Shown here: positions 55,364 through 63,804 of the stretch, piece by piece
Layout of the letters: each line of letters opens with the position of its first letter
How positions within the stretch are numbered: the stretch's first letter is position 1
Assembly: GCA_965249005.1 (NCBI GenBank)
Contig: CBDFLD010000016.1
Location: forward strand, 248,001-312,000
Length of the DNA: 64,000 bases
DNA from: CBDFLD01 sp965249005
GTDB lineage: Bacteria; Acidobacteriota; UBA6911
Direction: 5' to 3'
Made by a program: the position numbers and the translations under genes
The notes under the pieces: model-generated
What the model saw: only the letters and a program-made list of their open reading frames with translations
Database searches by the model: none
Told to the model about the DNA's origin: nothing

Positions 55364-55573
55364 GTGAGTTGCCATGATTGCGATCAAGGACGAGGCTCTT
55401 CTGAGCAACCCGATGTGAGAATCTTCATGGCGGGCGGAGTGGATATTTCAAAAACGTGGGGCATTAGCGGCGAGCATGAGGTTAATATGGTAGCCGGAAC
55501 AAAGTTTTTCGTAAGGAAGATCAAGCAGGTTCCTGGTCGTCCGGCCAGGGTATTTCTGGAGGAAGTTGATTGA
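55364..55573 (+). CDS. Small hypothetical protein
   Basis: A possible 69-residue protein starting at GTG. The C-terminal part (MVAGTKFFVRKIKQVPGRPA) looks protein-like; the N-terminal part may not be translated, and an internal start is possible. Its stop overlaps the next small frame. No family recognised. It lies in a run of rightward genes. Confidence 0.35.
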   Translation: MSCHDCDQGRGSSEQPDVRIFMAGGVDISKTWGISGEHEVNMVAGTKFFVRKIKQVPGRPARVFLEEVD

Positions 55574-55773
55574 CTATCACGCAAAAGGACGTGGAGAGAG
55601 AAGTGGATCGTGGCGCACTTCCTGCCACCTGCTTGCTCAGTCCATTGACGGATTTTGTTGAGCGAGACGGCAGGATCGAGTTCAAACCAAAAAAGCGGTC
55701 CCTGCGCGATCGGTTCGAGGACGAAACTCCGTTCACCGTAGTAATGGAGGCACCGCCAGATCCGAATGATTGA
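55570..55773 (+). CDS. Small hypothetical protein
   Basis: A possible 67-residue acidic protein starting at TTG, overlapping the end of the previous small frame by four bases. The content (LTDFVERDGRIEFKPKKRSL) looks protein-like. GGAGG lies about 10 bases before the TTG. No family recognised. Confidence 0.4.
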   Translation: MTITQKDVEREVDRGALPATCLLSPLTDFVERDGRIEFKPKKRSLRDRFEDETPFTVVMEAPPDPND

Positions 55774-56013
55774 AGGAGTGGCTTGCCTTTGCTCGCGCGG
55801 TTTGATTCACACGCCAACGGTTGAGTCGGTTTTCGATGAACTGTTTGAGATGCGCTGCGGCGAGGAATGCGGTGTGTGGCGCCTGGTGACGACGAAAAAC
55901 CTTCCGATACCGAAGGCTCAGAACATAGGATCGCGCTAATATAGTGAGGCCCGATTCAACCGAGGGGCGAACATACGGATTGTTGCCAACTGCGCAGCGC
56001 CTTTTGAGCGGTA
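55774..56013. other. Region between small genes and an IS5-type element
   Basis: About 240 bases. A minus-strand frame here has no recognisable motif. The region is probably the disrupted continuation of the rightward gene block, cut by the IS. Confidence 0.35.
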
Positions 56014-57364
56014 CAGGCTTAACAGGCTGATGAAAAATCCGGTTTTGTGCCGAGATTGTTTCCAAACATGAACTTCGGGATCGATTGGCTCTATTTTGGC
56101 AGGGGATATGAGGGTCTGGATTGGCACGGCGCATGCGTTAGGCCGCTCATCAAATGCTCGGACGAAGTCCACCCTGCTCCAATCACGGCTTTGCCTCCAT
56201 CAAGTTTCTCATCCGGACAAGGTTGTAGGCAGCCACTCCGAAAGTGAACATCCAGCCGACACGGTCCACACCACGATGTCTTGTCTTACGCAACATACCC
56301 ACAGTTTTCAGCCAACCAAAGATCTCCTCAACCCGCTTGCGTTTTCTCTGACTGACGGCGTAGCCCGGATGGCGGGTCGTTCTCTCGTCAATGGCGCTCC
56401 TACGGTTTTTGTTATTCTGCGCCACGTGTGGAGTCACCTTGCGACGTCGACTCTCTCTGATAAATGCTTTCGTGTCGTAGGCCTTGTCTGCACCTACGGT
56501 AATTTGATTTCTGCCGGGCAGATCGTCAAGCATATCCAGCGCAGCTTCCCGTTCTGCTGTTCCCGTTGCCCGCGTGACCCGCACATTCACCGCAAGACCG
56601 TTTCGGTTTTCCATCGTGACATGGCCCAGGTAGCACAACTTCGACTGCTGGCCTTTGGCCTTTTTGTACAGACGGGCATCTGGATCCGTCGTCGACTGAT
56701 GCGTATCATTCGATCTCTTCTCACCCTTGAAATCCACCGTTGGATTTCCAGAACCATCCGTCGGCTTGCTGGGGCGGCTACCTTTCTTCTTGAAGCTCTT
56801 CTGTCCTGCCCATGCCTCTACCAGGGTCCCATCCACTGTAAAATGCTCGTCCGACAGGATGCTCTGAGCACGGGCGTGGCAAAGGACGCGTTCAAAGAAG
56901 GCCCTGGCGATGTCTCCCTCCAGAAGTCGGTCCCGATTCTTGCTGAAGACGGTCGCGTCCCAGATCGGATCATCCATGCTCAAACCAACGAACCAACGGT
57001 ACAGAAGATTGTAGTCCAACTGCTCCATGAGCATCCGTTCGCTCCGGACCGAGTACAAGACCTGAAGCAACAAGGCTCGGAGCAACTTCTCCGGAGCCAC
57101 CGAAGGACGGCCGACTTTTGCGTAAAGAACCTCGAATCGAGGCGACAGTTCTTGCAGAATGACATCGACCATGGTTCGAATGGATCTCAGCGGGTGTTCG
57201 TTCGGCACTCGTTTCTCGGCCGAGATGTAGCTGAACATCCCGTCTTGCTTTTCGTCCGGTCCGCGCATCGGTTTCTCCTCGAAGGAATCATCAATAAGAG
57301 GGTTCATATTGAAGATGCACGAAAACCGATTTAGTTGGAGTTTTTCAGCATCCTGCTAAGCCTG
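56014..57364 (-). mobile_element. IS5-type element
   Basis: About 1350 bp. The terminal inverted repeats are CAGGCTTAACAGGCTGATG on the left and, read inward from the right, CAGGCTTAGCAGGATGCTG. Boundaries are set at the outer limit of the inverted repeat. The true target duplication may be a TAA or a similar short sequence inside this limit (TTAA at left, CTAA at right), so the ends could be up to 9 bases further in. Only one copy is present in the window. Confidence 0.8.
56183..57268 (-). CDS. IS5-family transposase
   Basis: A 361-residue DDE transposase of the IS5 group. It contains GRPSVAPEKLLRALLLQVLY, then RWFVGLSMDDPIWD, SDEHFTVDGTLVEAWAGQKS (first D), GADKAYDTKAF (second D) and KRVEEIFGWLKT (E). 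ATG 57268 is chosen because the family usually starts near MRGPDEKQDGMFSYIS; a start 13 codons upstream is possible. No frameshift seen. Confidence 0.92.
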   Translation of the reverse strand: MRGPDEKQDGMFSYISAEKRVPNEHPLRSIRTMVDVILQELSPRFEVLYAKVGRPSVAPEKLLRALLLQVLYSVRSERMLMEQLDYNLLYRWFVGLSMDDPIWDATVFSKNRDRLLEGDIARAFFERVLCHARAQSILSDEHFTVDGTLVEAWAGQKSFKKKGSRPSKPTDGSGNPTVDFKGEKRSNDTHQSTTDPDARLYKKAKGQQSKLCYLGHVTMENRNGLAVNVRVTRATGTAEREAALDMLDDLPGRNQITVGADKAYDTKAFIRESRRRKVTPHVAQNNKNRRSAIDERTTRHPGYAVSQRKRKRVEEIFGWLKTVGMLRKTRHRGVDRVGWMFTFGVAAYNLVRMRNLMEAKP

Positions 57365-57368
57365 ACAG

Positions 57369-57512
57369 ATGAAAAAGATGAAATCTCCCGAACTGCTTTC
57401 ACAAAAAGAAGTCCGCGCGTATTCTTCGTTTCGCACCTATACCAGTATCGAGGATCTCGAGAAGGTATATCTTGGGCTCACAGATGGAGAACGAAACCCA
57501 GGGAATCAGTAG
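57369..57512 (+). CDS. Short hypothetical protein overlapping the next gene
   Basis: A 47-residue frame (MKKMKSPELLSQKEVRAYSS, ending TDGERNPGNQ) just outside the IS. LLSQKEVRAYSSFRTYTS faintly resembles the start of an excisionase or helix-turn-helix protein. It overlaps the start of the following gene by 29 bases in another frame. It may be the tail of a gene whose 5' part was removed by the IS. Confidence 0.3.
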   Translation: MKKMKSPELLSQKEVRAYSSFRTYTSIEDLEKVYLGLTDGERNPGNQ

Positions 57513-58374
57513 GCTCGAGCGCCATATCCAATCAAATGAACTTATGGAAAGGATACTATTGTCAGAAGCCGCTGCACTAAGCCCGGTATTCGCAGCAATT
57601 GACAAAGAAAACACCCCACCGCGCTCAATGATAAAGGTCATCGAGTATGACGAGCATTTAGACTCCTTTTTTAGCGAAATTAGTTGGTACCTGAATAGCG
57701 CTGACTTTGATCCTCACGAGCAGGTAGTCATAACTGAAGTTCACAAGCTACGATTGGAACGAGCAAAGCTGAATGCTCAGGTGCGTGTGGCGAAAGAGAG
57801 AATCAAGTACCTCAGGGTAAAAGCAACTGCCGACGGAATCGAAATTGCCAAGACGAGAACTGTTCCAAAGCGAAAACCAGACGTTGACCCGAATCACCCC
57901 TACGGAGTGACTAGGGTGAAGGATGTGGAAATCATCGTGACATCAGATGATGATTTGACGGTCAAGACTCCAAAGGGAGTATGGAAGAACCAGTATCGTT
58001 CCGCTCTGGGGTTCAATAAGATCAATTCAAGAAAGCCAAGTGTGAACTGGAAACTACTCCTGCACATAGCAACCTTTCCCACAAGAGAATTTCCCAGAGA
58101 AAACACTGGCAACAAGACGCTCCCAGATGACCTGCGTAGACTGATTCCGCGATTCAATGCATGTTTCCGTGACGCATTCGGCGTGAATGATGACGCTATA
58201 GGCAAATGCAAGGATGGCTTTTATACGAAGAACCTGGATATCAGGGATTCGACAAAGAGGGATCCGCAGCAGAACTATCTCATCAGTGAACTGGAAAAAG
58301 TTAGAATGCAGGAACAAGACCCGCCCCACCTACGCAATCGAGTGCTGCACGATAAGTATGAGGACACGGAGTAA
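57484..58374 (+). CDS. Hypothetical protein
   Basis: A 296-residue protein with no family I recognise. Residues about 70-110 form a charged helix with coiled-coil character (EVHKLRLERAKLNAQVRVAK). A proline-flanked KRKPDVDPNHPYG stretch follows, then a C-terminal half rich in basic and aromatic residues. A start at 57472 (GTG-type) is also possible. Codon use and length support a real gene. It lies in the rightward set on the putative integrated element. Confidence 0.6.
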   Translation: MENETQGISRLERHIQSNELMERILLSEAAALSPVFAAIDKENTPPRSMIKVIEYDEHLDSFFSEISWYLNSADFDPHEQVVITEVHKLRLERAKLNAQVRVAKERIKYLRVKATADGIEIAKTRTVPKRKPDVDPNHPYGVTRVKDVEIIVTSDDDLTVKTPKGVWKNQYRSALGFNKINSRKPSVNWKLLLHIATFPTREFPRENTGNKTLPDDLRRLIPRFNACFRDAFGVNDDAIGKCKDGFYTKNLDIRDSTKRDPQQNYLISELEKVRMQEQDPPHLRNRVLHDKYEDTE

Positions 58375-58629
58375 AACTCTCCTTGTCCGAAACCCAACCT
58401 CAGTTTGTCCTAAACTGAAAAAACTTCACATTTTTATAACTTGTTGAAATAGCTCGGATTGTCCGATTTGGGACATCGTTTTGCGACATCGAATCCCGCT
58501 GTTCGTGTCTCAAACCCAGCTGCCATACTAGGGGCCCTTTTTAAAAAGGTGAAATATGAAGCAGATGAGTCCAGCCGATCCTCGGTCACAAATTCCAAGA
58601 CATCGAAAGCCAAAGACTAGGAGATATCC
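58375..58629. other. Intergenic region
   Basis: No gene seen. CAGTTT/AAACTG forms a small hairpin near 58400-58416 followed by an A-run rather than a T-run, so it is not a rightward terminator. TAGGAGATATCC precedes the next start codon. Confidence 0.4.
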
Positions 58630-58860
58630 ATGAAGGATTCGTATCGAACCACGGACTTACCGCTATCCGCATTTTTGCACGCCCTTGGCCATACGCTCAT
58701 TGGCGTCAGCAGCAACACGGGACGCGGTGTCTTTGTGTTCGAGAACAGCCCAGACCTTCAGACCGACGTCCTGCGCTGGGCGAACAATGAACTCGTGCTA
58801 ATTCAGGTGCGTGGATTCGTGAATGCGCAGAGAGATTTAAAGGGAATGGTAAGCGTCTAG
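58630..58860 (+). CDS. DUF5659-type protein
   Basis: A 76-residue protein, MKDSYRTTDLPLSAFLHALG onward, with GHTLIGVSSNTGRGVFVFEN and FVNAQRDLKGMV. The pattern (Y-TTDL-LAAFL, GR-VFVFE-SP-LQ-DV, F-NA-RDLK) matches DUF5659, a family of unknown function that I associate with phage and plasmid-like elements. AGGAG lies upstream. Function unknown; it supports the mobile nature of this region. Confidence 0.7.
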   Translation: MKDSYRTTDLPLSAFLHALGHTLIGVSSNTGRGVFVFENSPDLQTDVLRWANNELVLIQVRGFVNAQRDLKGMVSV

Positions 58861-59687
58861 GCGCACGAAGGCTCATAACTGGGCGACCTCGTGAAATTCA
58901 AAAAGGAGAGTCGATGAACTTGAAGATTGACGGTGTACAAACCGTACCTAACGTAAACAAGCTTCTGGCCTGAGCGTCGAGACGTCGTCTTAATCTGCGA
59001 GACAAGACAATGTGGGTCGCTACTGCAAAAGACAAAGAGCGGCAGCAGAATACGAATCGGGTGAATGGAGCGCTAAGTTGATTTCCAAATCTTCAGGGTT
59101 AGATCACCAGGAGTTGGCAGAGGATAAGGTGGATTCCATACGCTTCACAATCAAAATGGATTCACCCGAAGGGAAAGCGGTCTCGGCCATGCTAGGGGAC
59201 AGAACCAAGCCTTCAGGCGTCGAGAGAGTTATTCACGATTCGCTGTCTCATTTCGATGATGAGACAGGCAACTTTTTTGGGATCTTGTATAAACCCTCGC
59301 GTATCTTCATTCATATCCAAACCTTGCTTGACTCAGAAGCAAATGAAGCCGAATTGAATTCCTCCAGGGAATACATCGCAGCACAATTTCGTTCAGGCTG
59401 GATAAGAAATCCGATTTCCCAAAAAGCTATGTTGCTCATTAAACGGCTTCGTGGCCGCACGTTCCTGACAAGCGTTGTCATTCCACAATGCTTCCTATTG
59501 GCTTATAGAGAATGCAATGTTGGGAATTACATTTCGTGTAGCCGTACAATCAATGAGAGCGTGGTAAACGCACTTGAATACCAGATTTTTAGGGATGCTC
59601 ACTATGAACTAGAGAATTTCGTTCTGGACGAAGCCTTCGCGACGTCAAGGCCAGATTTAGACAAGCGAGAAGAAGTCAACGATTCAT

Positions 59688-61348
59688 CCGGAATTTCCAA
59701 TTTGGATCTCGGTTCCCAACATAATAGTCTCGAGCCACCATGGGAGCAAGAAAATCCCGGCCTCAGACCAACCATGGATCCAGTCAACGCATCCCAATGA
59801 CCCGTTGTCGCCGTGGTAGTAGACCTTCTCACTCCTGCGTGGGCGATTTTCCAGACACATCGCCACACTCCTTCCATGGCATTCCAATTCCGGACTTGCA
59901 AGCCGGGCGGCTAACCGCTTGGCAGCGGCAAGGCCCAGATCCGCCTGAGCATTTCACCAAACAACCGACGGTCCAGATGCCCCTCGGCCAAGAGCAACCA
60001 GTAGTACCGCGCGTGCTTGACCAGCCTTCCGCCAGTCTTCATCAACCGGTGCTGCAAGCTCGTGAGCGACCAGCTCTTGATCCGGGGTGGTAGCCCGAGT
60101 CGCCGCCATAGGTTGCCTAGGTTGTAGGCGAGCACGCTCAACTGCAGGCGCACTTCATTCGCACGGAAGCGATGGCAGGACAGCCGCGTCCAATGCGTCG
60201 CCTGCTTGCCTTCTTTGATCCATTGCTCCGCCGTGCCGCGCTTGTTGTAGAACCTCACCACCGAGCGGCTCGGCAAGCTCATGTTCGTGACAATGAACCC
60301 GACCCGCGGGAACAACTCGCCCTGGTGATGCTCGACCTTGGCGACGATCCGTCGCGGCCTCGACCAGCTTTCGGCCTGATAGCGGAAGCTCTTGTAGCGC
60401 ACCAGTGGCTTGCGGCTGGGCCGACCTGGAGGACGAAACAGGATGTCGGCAATCTCCCACTCCAGGCTCTTGTTGGACGGGATGCGTATGGCATACTGAA
60501 CGCCGCGCTCTTCCAGGGTCTCGTAAACCTCTGGCTTGGCGAAGGCGGCGTCTGCTCGAAAGACGATCTCTTTGCCTTGCTCCTGTTGAAAATCGATCTC
60601 CGGCAACAGAAGCTCGTCCCAGTCCTCGGCGCTATGCACGTTACCCGGCCGCAGCTTGGCCGCCAGACAGTCCCCGTGACTATTGAACAGAAACAGCGGA
60701 TGGTAACACACGGACTCGAAGTGGCCATTGTAGGCGCTGCCTTCCTGCTGACCATGCACCGGACTCTCGCTTGAGTCCATATCCAACACTACGCGATCAG
60801 ACTTGTCCAGAGCCTCGGCCTGTGCGAGTGTCTCTCGGTTCAGAGCCATCAGCCCGATCAGATTCTCTTCTCGCGTCAGCAGCTCCGTCTCGAACCAGTG
60901 TAACGTCGAGGTCAGCGCCGCACCGCGATCCCAGTTTTTCTTCGAGCCGATCAAGCGAAAGGTCGGATCAACTGAGACCCGCGCGGCATCGTTAAGGTCT
61001 TCGTAGCCTGCCAGGCGACTATAGACCGATTGCCGCAGCAGATCGACGAGCGGGAACTGTTTGTTCAAGCCTTGCCGCGTGTCGTTGAGATGCTCGTCTA
61101 TGAGTCGTCCCATCCCCAGCCGTTCGTCCAACTCGCGGACCAGAATCAGGCCACCCTCGGAGGTGACTCGCGATCCCTGAAAATCAACTTTGAGTAATCC
61201 GTTAAAGCTGAGTTGAAACCCCTTTCGTTCTTTTTCACCCATCGGGTGTTGCCCTCCAATGTGTCCTTATCATTCTCCGACGCTTATAAATAGGGATGCC
61301 GAAGGCGGCTGAAAGGTTGCTATATTTCATTCAAATTGGAAATCCGGG
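59688..61348 (-). mobile_element. IS1380-type element (type II), copy B, complete
   Basis: A 1661-bp copy with a 5-bp target duplication TTCAT at 59683-59687 and 61349-61353. Inverted relative to copy A at 46137-47797. The ends are the same as those of copy A. Confidence 0.96.
59911..61242 (-). CDS. IS1380-family transposase (type II, copy B)
   Basis: A 443-residue intact transposase, apparently identical to that at 46243-47574, with D154/D156, D231 and E339. Two identical copies 12 kb apart in opposite orientation could invert the intervening segment by homologous recombination. Confidence 0.95.
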   Translation of the reverse strand: MGEKERKGFQLSFNGLLKVDFQGSRVTSEGGLILVRELDERLGMGRLIDEHLNDTRQGLNKQFPLVDLLRQSVYSRLAGYEDLNDAARVSVDPTFRLIGSKKNWDRGAALTSTLHWFETELLTREENLIGLMALNRETLAQAEALDKSDRVVLDMDSSESPVHGQQEGSAYNGHFESVCYHPLFLFNSHGDCLAAKLRPGNVHSAEDWDELLLPEIDFQQEQGKEIVFRADAAFAKPEVYETLEERGVQYAIRIPSNKSLEWEIADILFRPPGRPSRKPLVRYKSFRYQAESWSRPRRIVAKVEHHQGELFPRVGFIVTNMSLPSRSVVRFYNKRGTAEQWIKEGKQATHWTRLSCHRFRANEVRLQLSVLAYNLGNLWRRLGLPPRIKSWSLTSLQHRLMKTGGRLVKHARYYWLLLAEGHLDRRLFGEMLRRIWALPLPSG

Positions 61349-61692
61349 TTCATACCCAAGCCAATCAAACCCGCTCGATTCCCTCTTGGCAGCCGAGAAA
61401 GCGAGCAAACAGATCCATGAAGTCCACGAACTCCTCCGATCCAAAGTTCTTACGCCATCAGAAAGACAGTTCCTTTCCACTCTCTTGGGAGTCTTCAGGC
61501 AGGATCCAAGCCTTCGCTTTTCAGCCGCTTCCAAACAAGCCGCACGTATTTTGAGGCTCTCAGATGCAAATCGATGGCAAATGATGAGCCGGCTCAAGAA
61601 AAAATCCGAAAAAACTGTCAGGAAAATCGCCTCTCGTTACTAGGAATACAGAGGCTGCAATAACGCAGTCTCCGATTCCTTGAGGTCTTGTA

Positions 61693-61899
61693 ATGGGTGC
61701 TCGATTATTCTTGACCATTCTAAGCGGTAGTTCGCCGGATAGTGCCACTCCGATTATCGCCACAGAAGACAAATCCGTCCTTGACGCTGCGACGAGAGAG
61801 ATTGCAACGAGGCTGAACCTGCGTCTACCAGGATCCTGGCCACCTAAAGGTAGCAAGGTCAAAAATGACGGTGAATACGAAAGGGGGTGTCTTGCTTGA
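61693..61899 (+). CDS. Small hypothetical protein
   Basis: A possible 68-residue protein (MGARLFLTILSGSSPDSATP ... EYERGCLA), with ATIIATEDKS-like content suggestive of a short helix-forming protein. TGAGG lies about 12 bases upstream. No family recognised. It precedes the DUF3987 gene in the same direction. Confidence 0.4.
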   Translation: MGARLFLTILSGSSPDSATPIIATEDKSVLDAATREIATRLNLRLPGSWPPKGSKVKNDGEYERGCLA

Positions 61900-61965
61900 T
61901 TATGGACTGTCTTGGGATCACGTAAAAGTGAACCACCATCGGTCGAGAGACGCATAAAAAGCGAA

Positions 61966-61999
61966 AGCCCAACAGCCTTCGGGAGAGGCACGTTGGGCT
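61966..61999 (+). promoter_or_regulatory. Strong hairpin in the leader of the DUF3987 gene
   Basis: AGCCCAAC (61966-61973) pairs perfectly with GTTGGGCT (61992-61999), and inside it GCCT pairs with AGGC around TCGGGAG. It ends 23 bases before the TTG start and has no U-run after it. This placement suggests control of translation or mRNA processing rather than termination. Confidence 0.5.
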
Positions 62000-62022
62000 A
62001 GCCACACAAAGAGAAAACTTTC

Positions 62023-63804
62023 TTGAATATCGTATCAAATCTCACACTTCATTCAAAGCTCGTACGCTACCTATCTATTCTTGGTTGTGCAATTTCCCTT
62101 CAAATCTTTGTTGCTTCCGTCAATGGGGACTCAGGCCAAGTCCGGTCCTTCCAAACAATGGACAGTGTGCCGCGCCAGGCGGTGAGGTTCACTTGCTTCA
62201 CATTTCCACTTCCCCTAGACGAGAGATACCTCAGCGTGAGGAAACAAATGCGTCCTGAACTGTCAACGCAATGGCCACAGATATCTAACCTTCCTCCATT
62301 GTTGCCCAAAGCGGCTTGTCTCACACCGGATATGGTTCCTGGTCCATTTCAGGCATGGCTTGTTGATGTTTCTGAACGAATGCAGGTTCCTTTCGAGCTG
62401 GTAGCAGCACCGGCAATCGTGGATCAATCTTCTGTTGTGGGTAGAAAAGTTTGTATCCGACCAAAGCGACAGGATGACTGGGAAGTCATTGCCAACCTCT
62501 GGGGGATCGTTGTCGCATCCCCTGGACAACTGAAATCTCCTGCCATTGCCGAAGCCAACAGGCCGATGGATCGACTGATTGCCAATGCCGTCGAAGAATA
62601 TGAGCGCGACTGGGTCATCATGCAGGCTAACCTTCAGGTTCACGAGGCCCAGATTGACGCGGTAAATCGTGACCTGAAGGCGGCAGCGAAGAAGCAAGAC
62701 TGGGCACAATTAGCCAGTCTCAGAGACCAACTGGCGAAATTGCTGCAGGAACGCATTGACTTGGAGGTAGGGGAAAGGCGCTACCGAACCAACGACCCGA
62801 CGGTCGAAAAGCTAGCCGAGTTATTGAAGGACAATCCTCGAGGGATCCAGGTAAAGCGCGACGAGATTGTCGGGTTCCTGCGCAATCTAGAAAAACCTGG
62901 ACATGAAGGAGACCGGGCCTTTTACCTGGAATCCTGGGCCGGAAACGGACGTTTCTCGGTAGACCGGATCGCTCGCGGCACGATTCACGTCGAGGCACTG
63001 TGCGTATCGGTGTTCGGTAGCATCCAGCCAGGACGCCTCCATAGTTACGTGAACGACGCTGTCGAGGGTGGAGCTGCTGACGATGGTCTTCTGCAACGGT
63101 TTCAAATTGCCGTCTTTCCCGAGACTCACAAGAAATGGAGAAATGTTGATCGCAAGCCAGATCTCCAGGCCAGGGATCGAGTTTCTAGAATCTTCAAGAT
63201 TCTGGATGATTTTGATCCTGTCGGTGTAAACGGGCTGACTCCCGAGGAAGACGTTCCTCACATCCACTTCTCAGAAGATGCCCAGAAGCTCTTCGATGAG
63301 TGGAGATCGGGACTGGAAGCTCGGCTTCGCTCCGGTGAAATTGAAACGCCGGCCTTTGAAAGCCACCTGGCAAAGTATCGCAGCCTGATGCCGTCTCTCG
63401 CGCTTCTGTTCCATCTGGTCGATTGGGCAGACACTCAGAGCGACGGAGAGCCTCTGACGGCCATAAGTCCCGTTGGTTCTGAGGCCGCTGACCTGGCTAT
63501 CCGGTGGTGTCGATTTCTCGAAGAGCATGCCAAGAAGATATATGCCGTTGTGATCCGGCCGGACTTGCAGGCCGCACATGCACTGGCGAAAAAAATCCAG
63601 CAAGGGAAGATCAAGGATGGCGAGTCCGTACGGGATATTCACCGGCACCACTGGACCTTCCTGAACAAGAGTTCAACTGTCTATGACGGCCTGGATATTC
63701 TCCGTGAGCATGGCTGGATTCGGCTCGGAAGTACGGAAACACAGGGGAGACCTACGGATCTGGTGAGACTAAACCCATCCATAAAGGTGAGGAAGCAGTC
63801 ATGA
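62023..63804 (+). CDS. DUF3987-type protein of a mobile element
   Basis: A 593-residue protein. The segment from about residue 130 on matches the DUF3987 pattern: FELVAAPAIVDQSSVVGRKV (the LASLSS-x-AG-like start), NRPMDRLIANAVEEYERDWV, a long helical region, DEIVGFLRNLEKPGHEGDRA (the DEL-x-F-like motif) and FSVDRIARGTIHVEALCVSV. DUF3987 proteins occur in prophages and plasmid-like islands next to primase or helicase genes and are thought to act in replication. A classical Walker A is not evident. The start is TTG. Its last bases overlap the ATG of the next gene. Confidence 0.75.
   Translation: MNIVSNLTLHSKLVRYLSILGCAISLQIFVASVNGDSGQVRSFQTMDSVPRQAVRFTCFTFPLPLDERYLSVRKQMRPELSTQWPQISNLPPLLPKAACLTPDMVPGPFQAWLVDVSERMQVPFELVAAPAIVDQSSVVGRKVCIRPKRQDDWEVIANLWGIVVASPGQLKSPAIAEANRPMDRLIANAVEEYERDWVIMQANLQVHEAQIDAVNRDLKAAAKKQDWAQLASLRDQLAKLLQERIDLEVGERRYRTNDPTVEKLAELLKDNPRGIQVKRDEIVGFLRNLEKPGHEGDRAFYLESWAGNGRFSVDRIARGTIHVEALCVSVFGSIQPGRLHSYVNDAVEGGAADDGLLQRFQIAVFPETHKKWRNVDRKPDLQARDRVSRIFKILDDFDPVGVNGLTPEEDVPHIHFSEDAQKLFDEWRSGLEARLRSGEIETPAFESHLAKYRSLMPSLALLFHLVDWADTQSDGEPLTAISPVGSEAADLAIRWCRFLEEHAKKIYAVVIRPDLQAAHALAKKIQQGKIKDGESVRDIHRHHWTFLNKSSTVYDGLDILREHGWIRLGSTETQGRPTDLVRLNPSIKVRKQS

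Larger units (their letters stand above)
59012..61643 (+). pseudogene. Hypothetical protein gene, interrupted by an IS
   Basis: 59012-59687 and 61354-61643 rejoin in frame when the IS1380-type element and one TTCAT repeat are removed, giving 321 residues. The junction reads EEVNDSYPSQSNPLDSLLAA. The C-terminal part is helical and basic (FSAASKQAARILRLSDANRW, then MMSRLKKKSEKTVRK), hinting at nucleic-acid binding. The central part (RGRTFLTSVVIPQCFLLAYR) is not recognised. The start is GTG 59012; an alternative ATG two bases upstream reads another, short frame. The IS-fused version ends 38 codons into the IS. Confidence 0.75.

Noticed and set aside
56096..57334. Plus-strand 412-codon frame over the IS5-type element
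   Set aside because: Antisense to a complete IS5-family transposase with all catalytic motifs.
58400..58423. Hairpin CAGTTT/AAACTG as a terminator
   Set aside because: It is short and is followed by A residues instead of T residues on the plus strand; for the minus strand no gene ends there.
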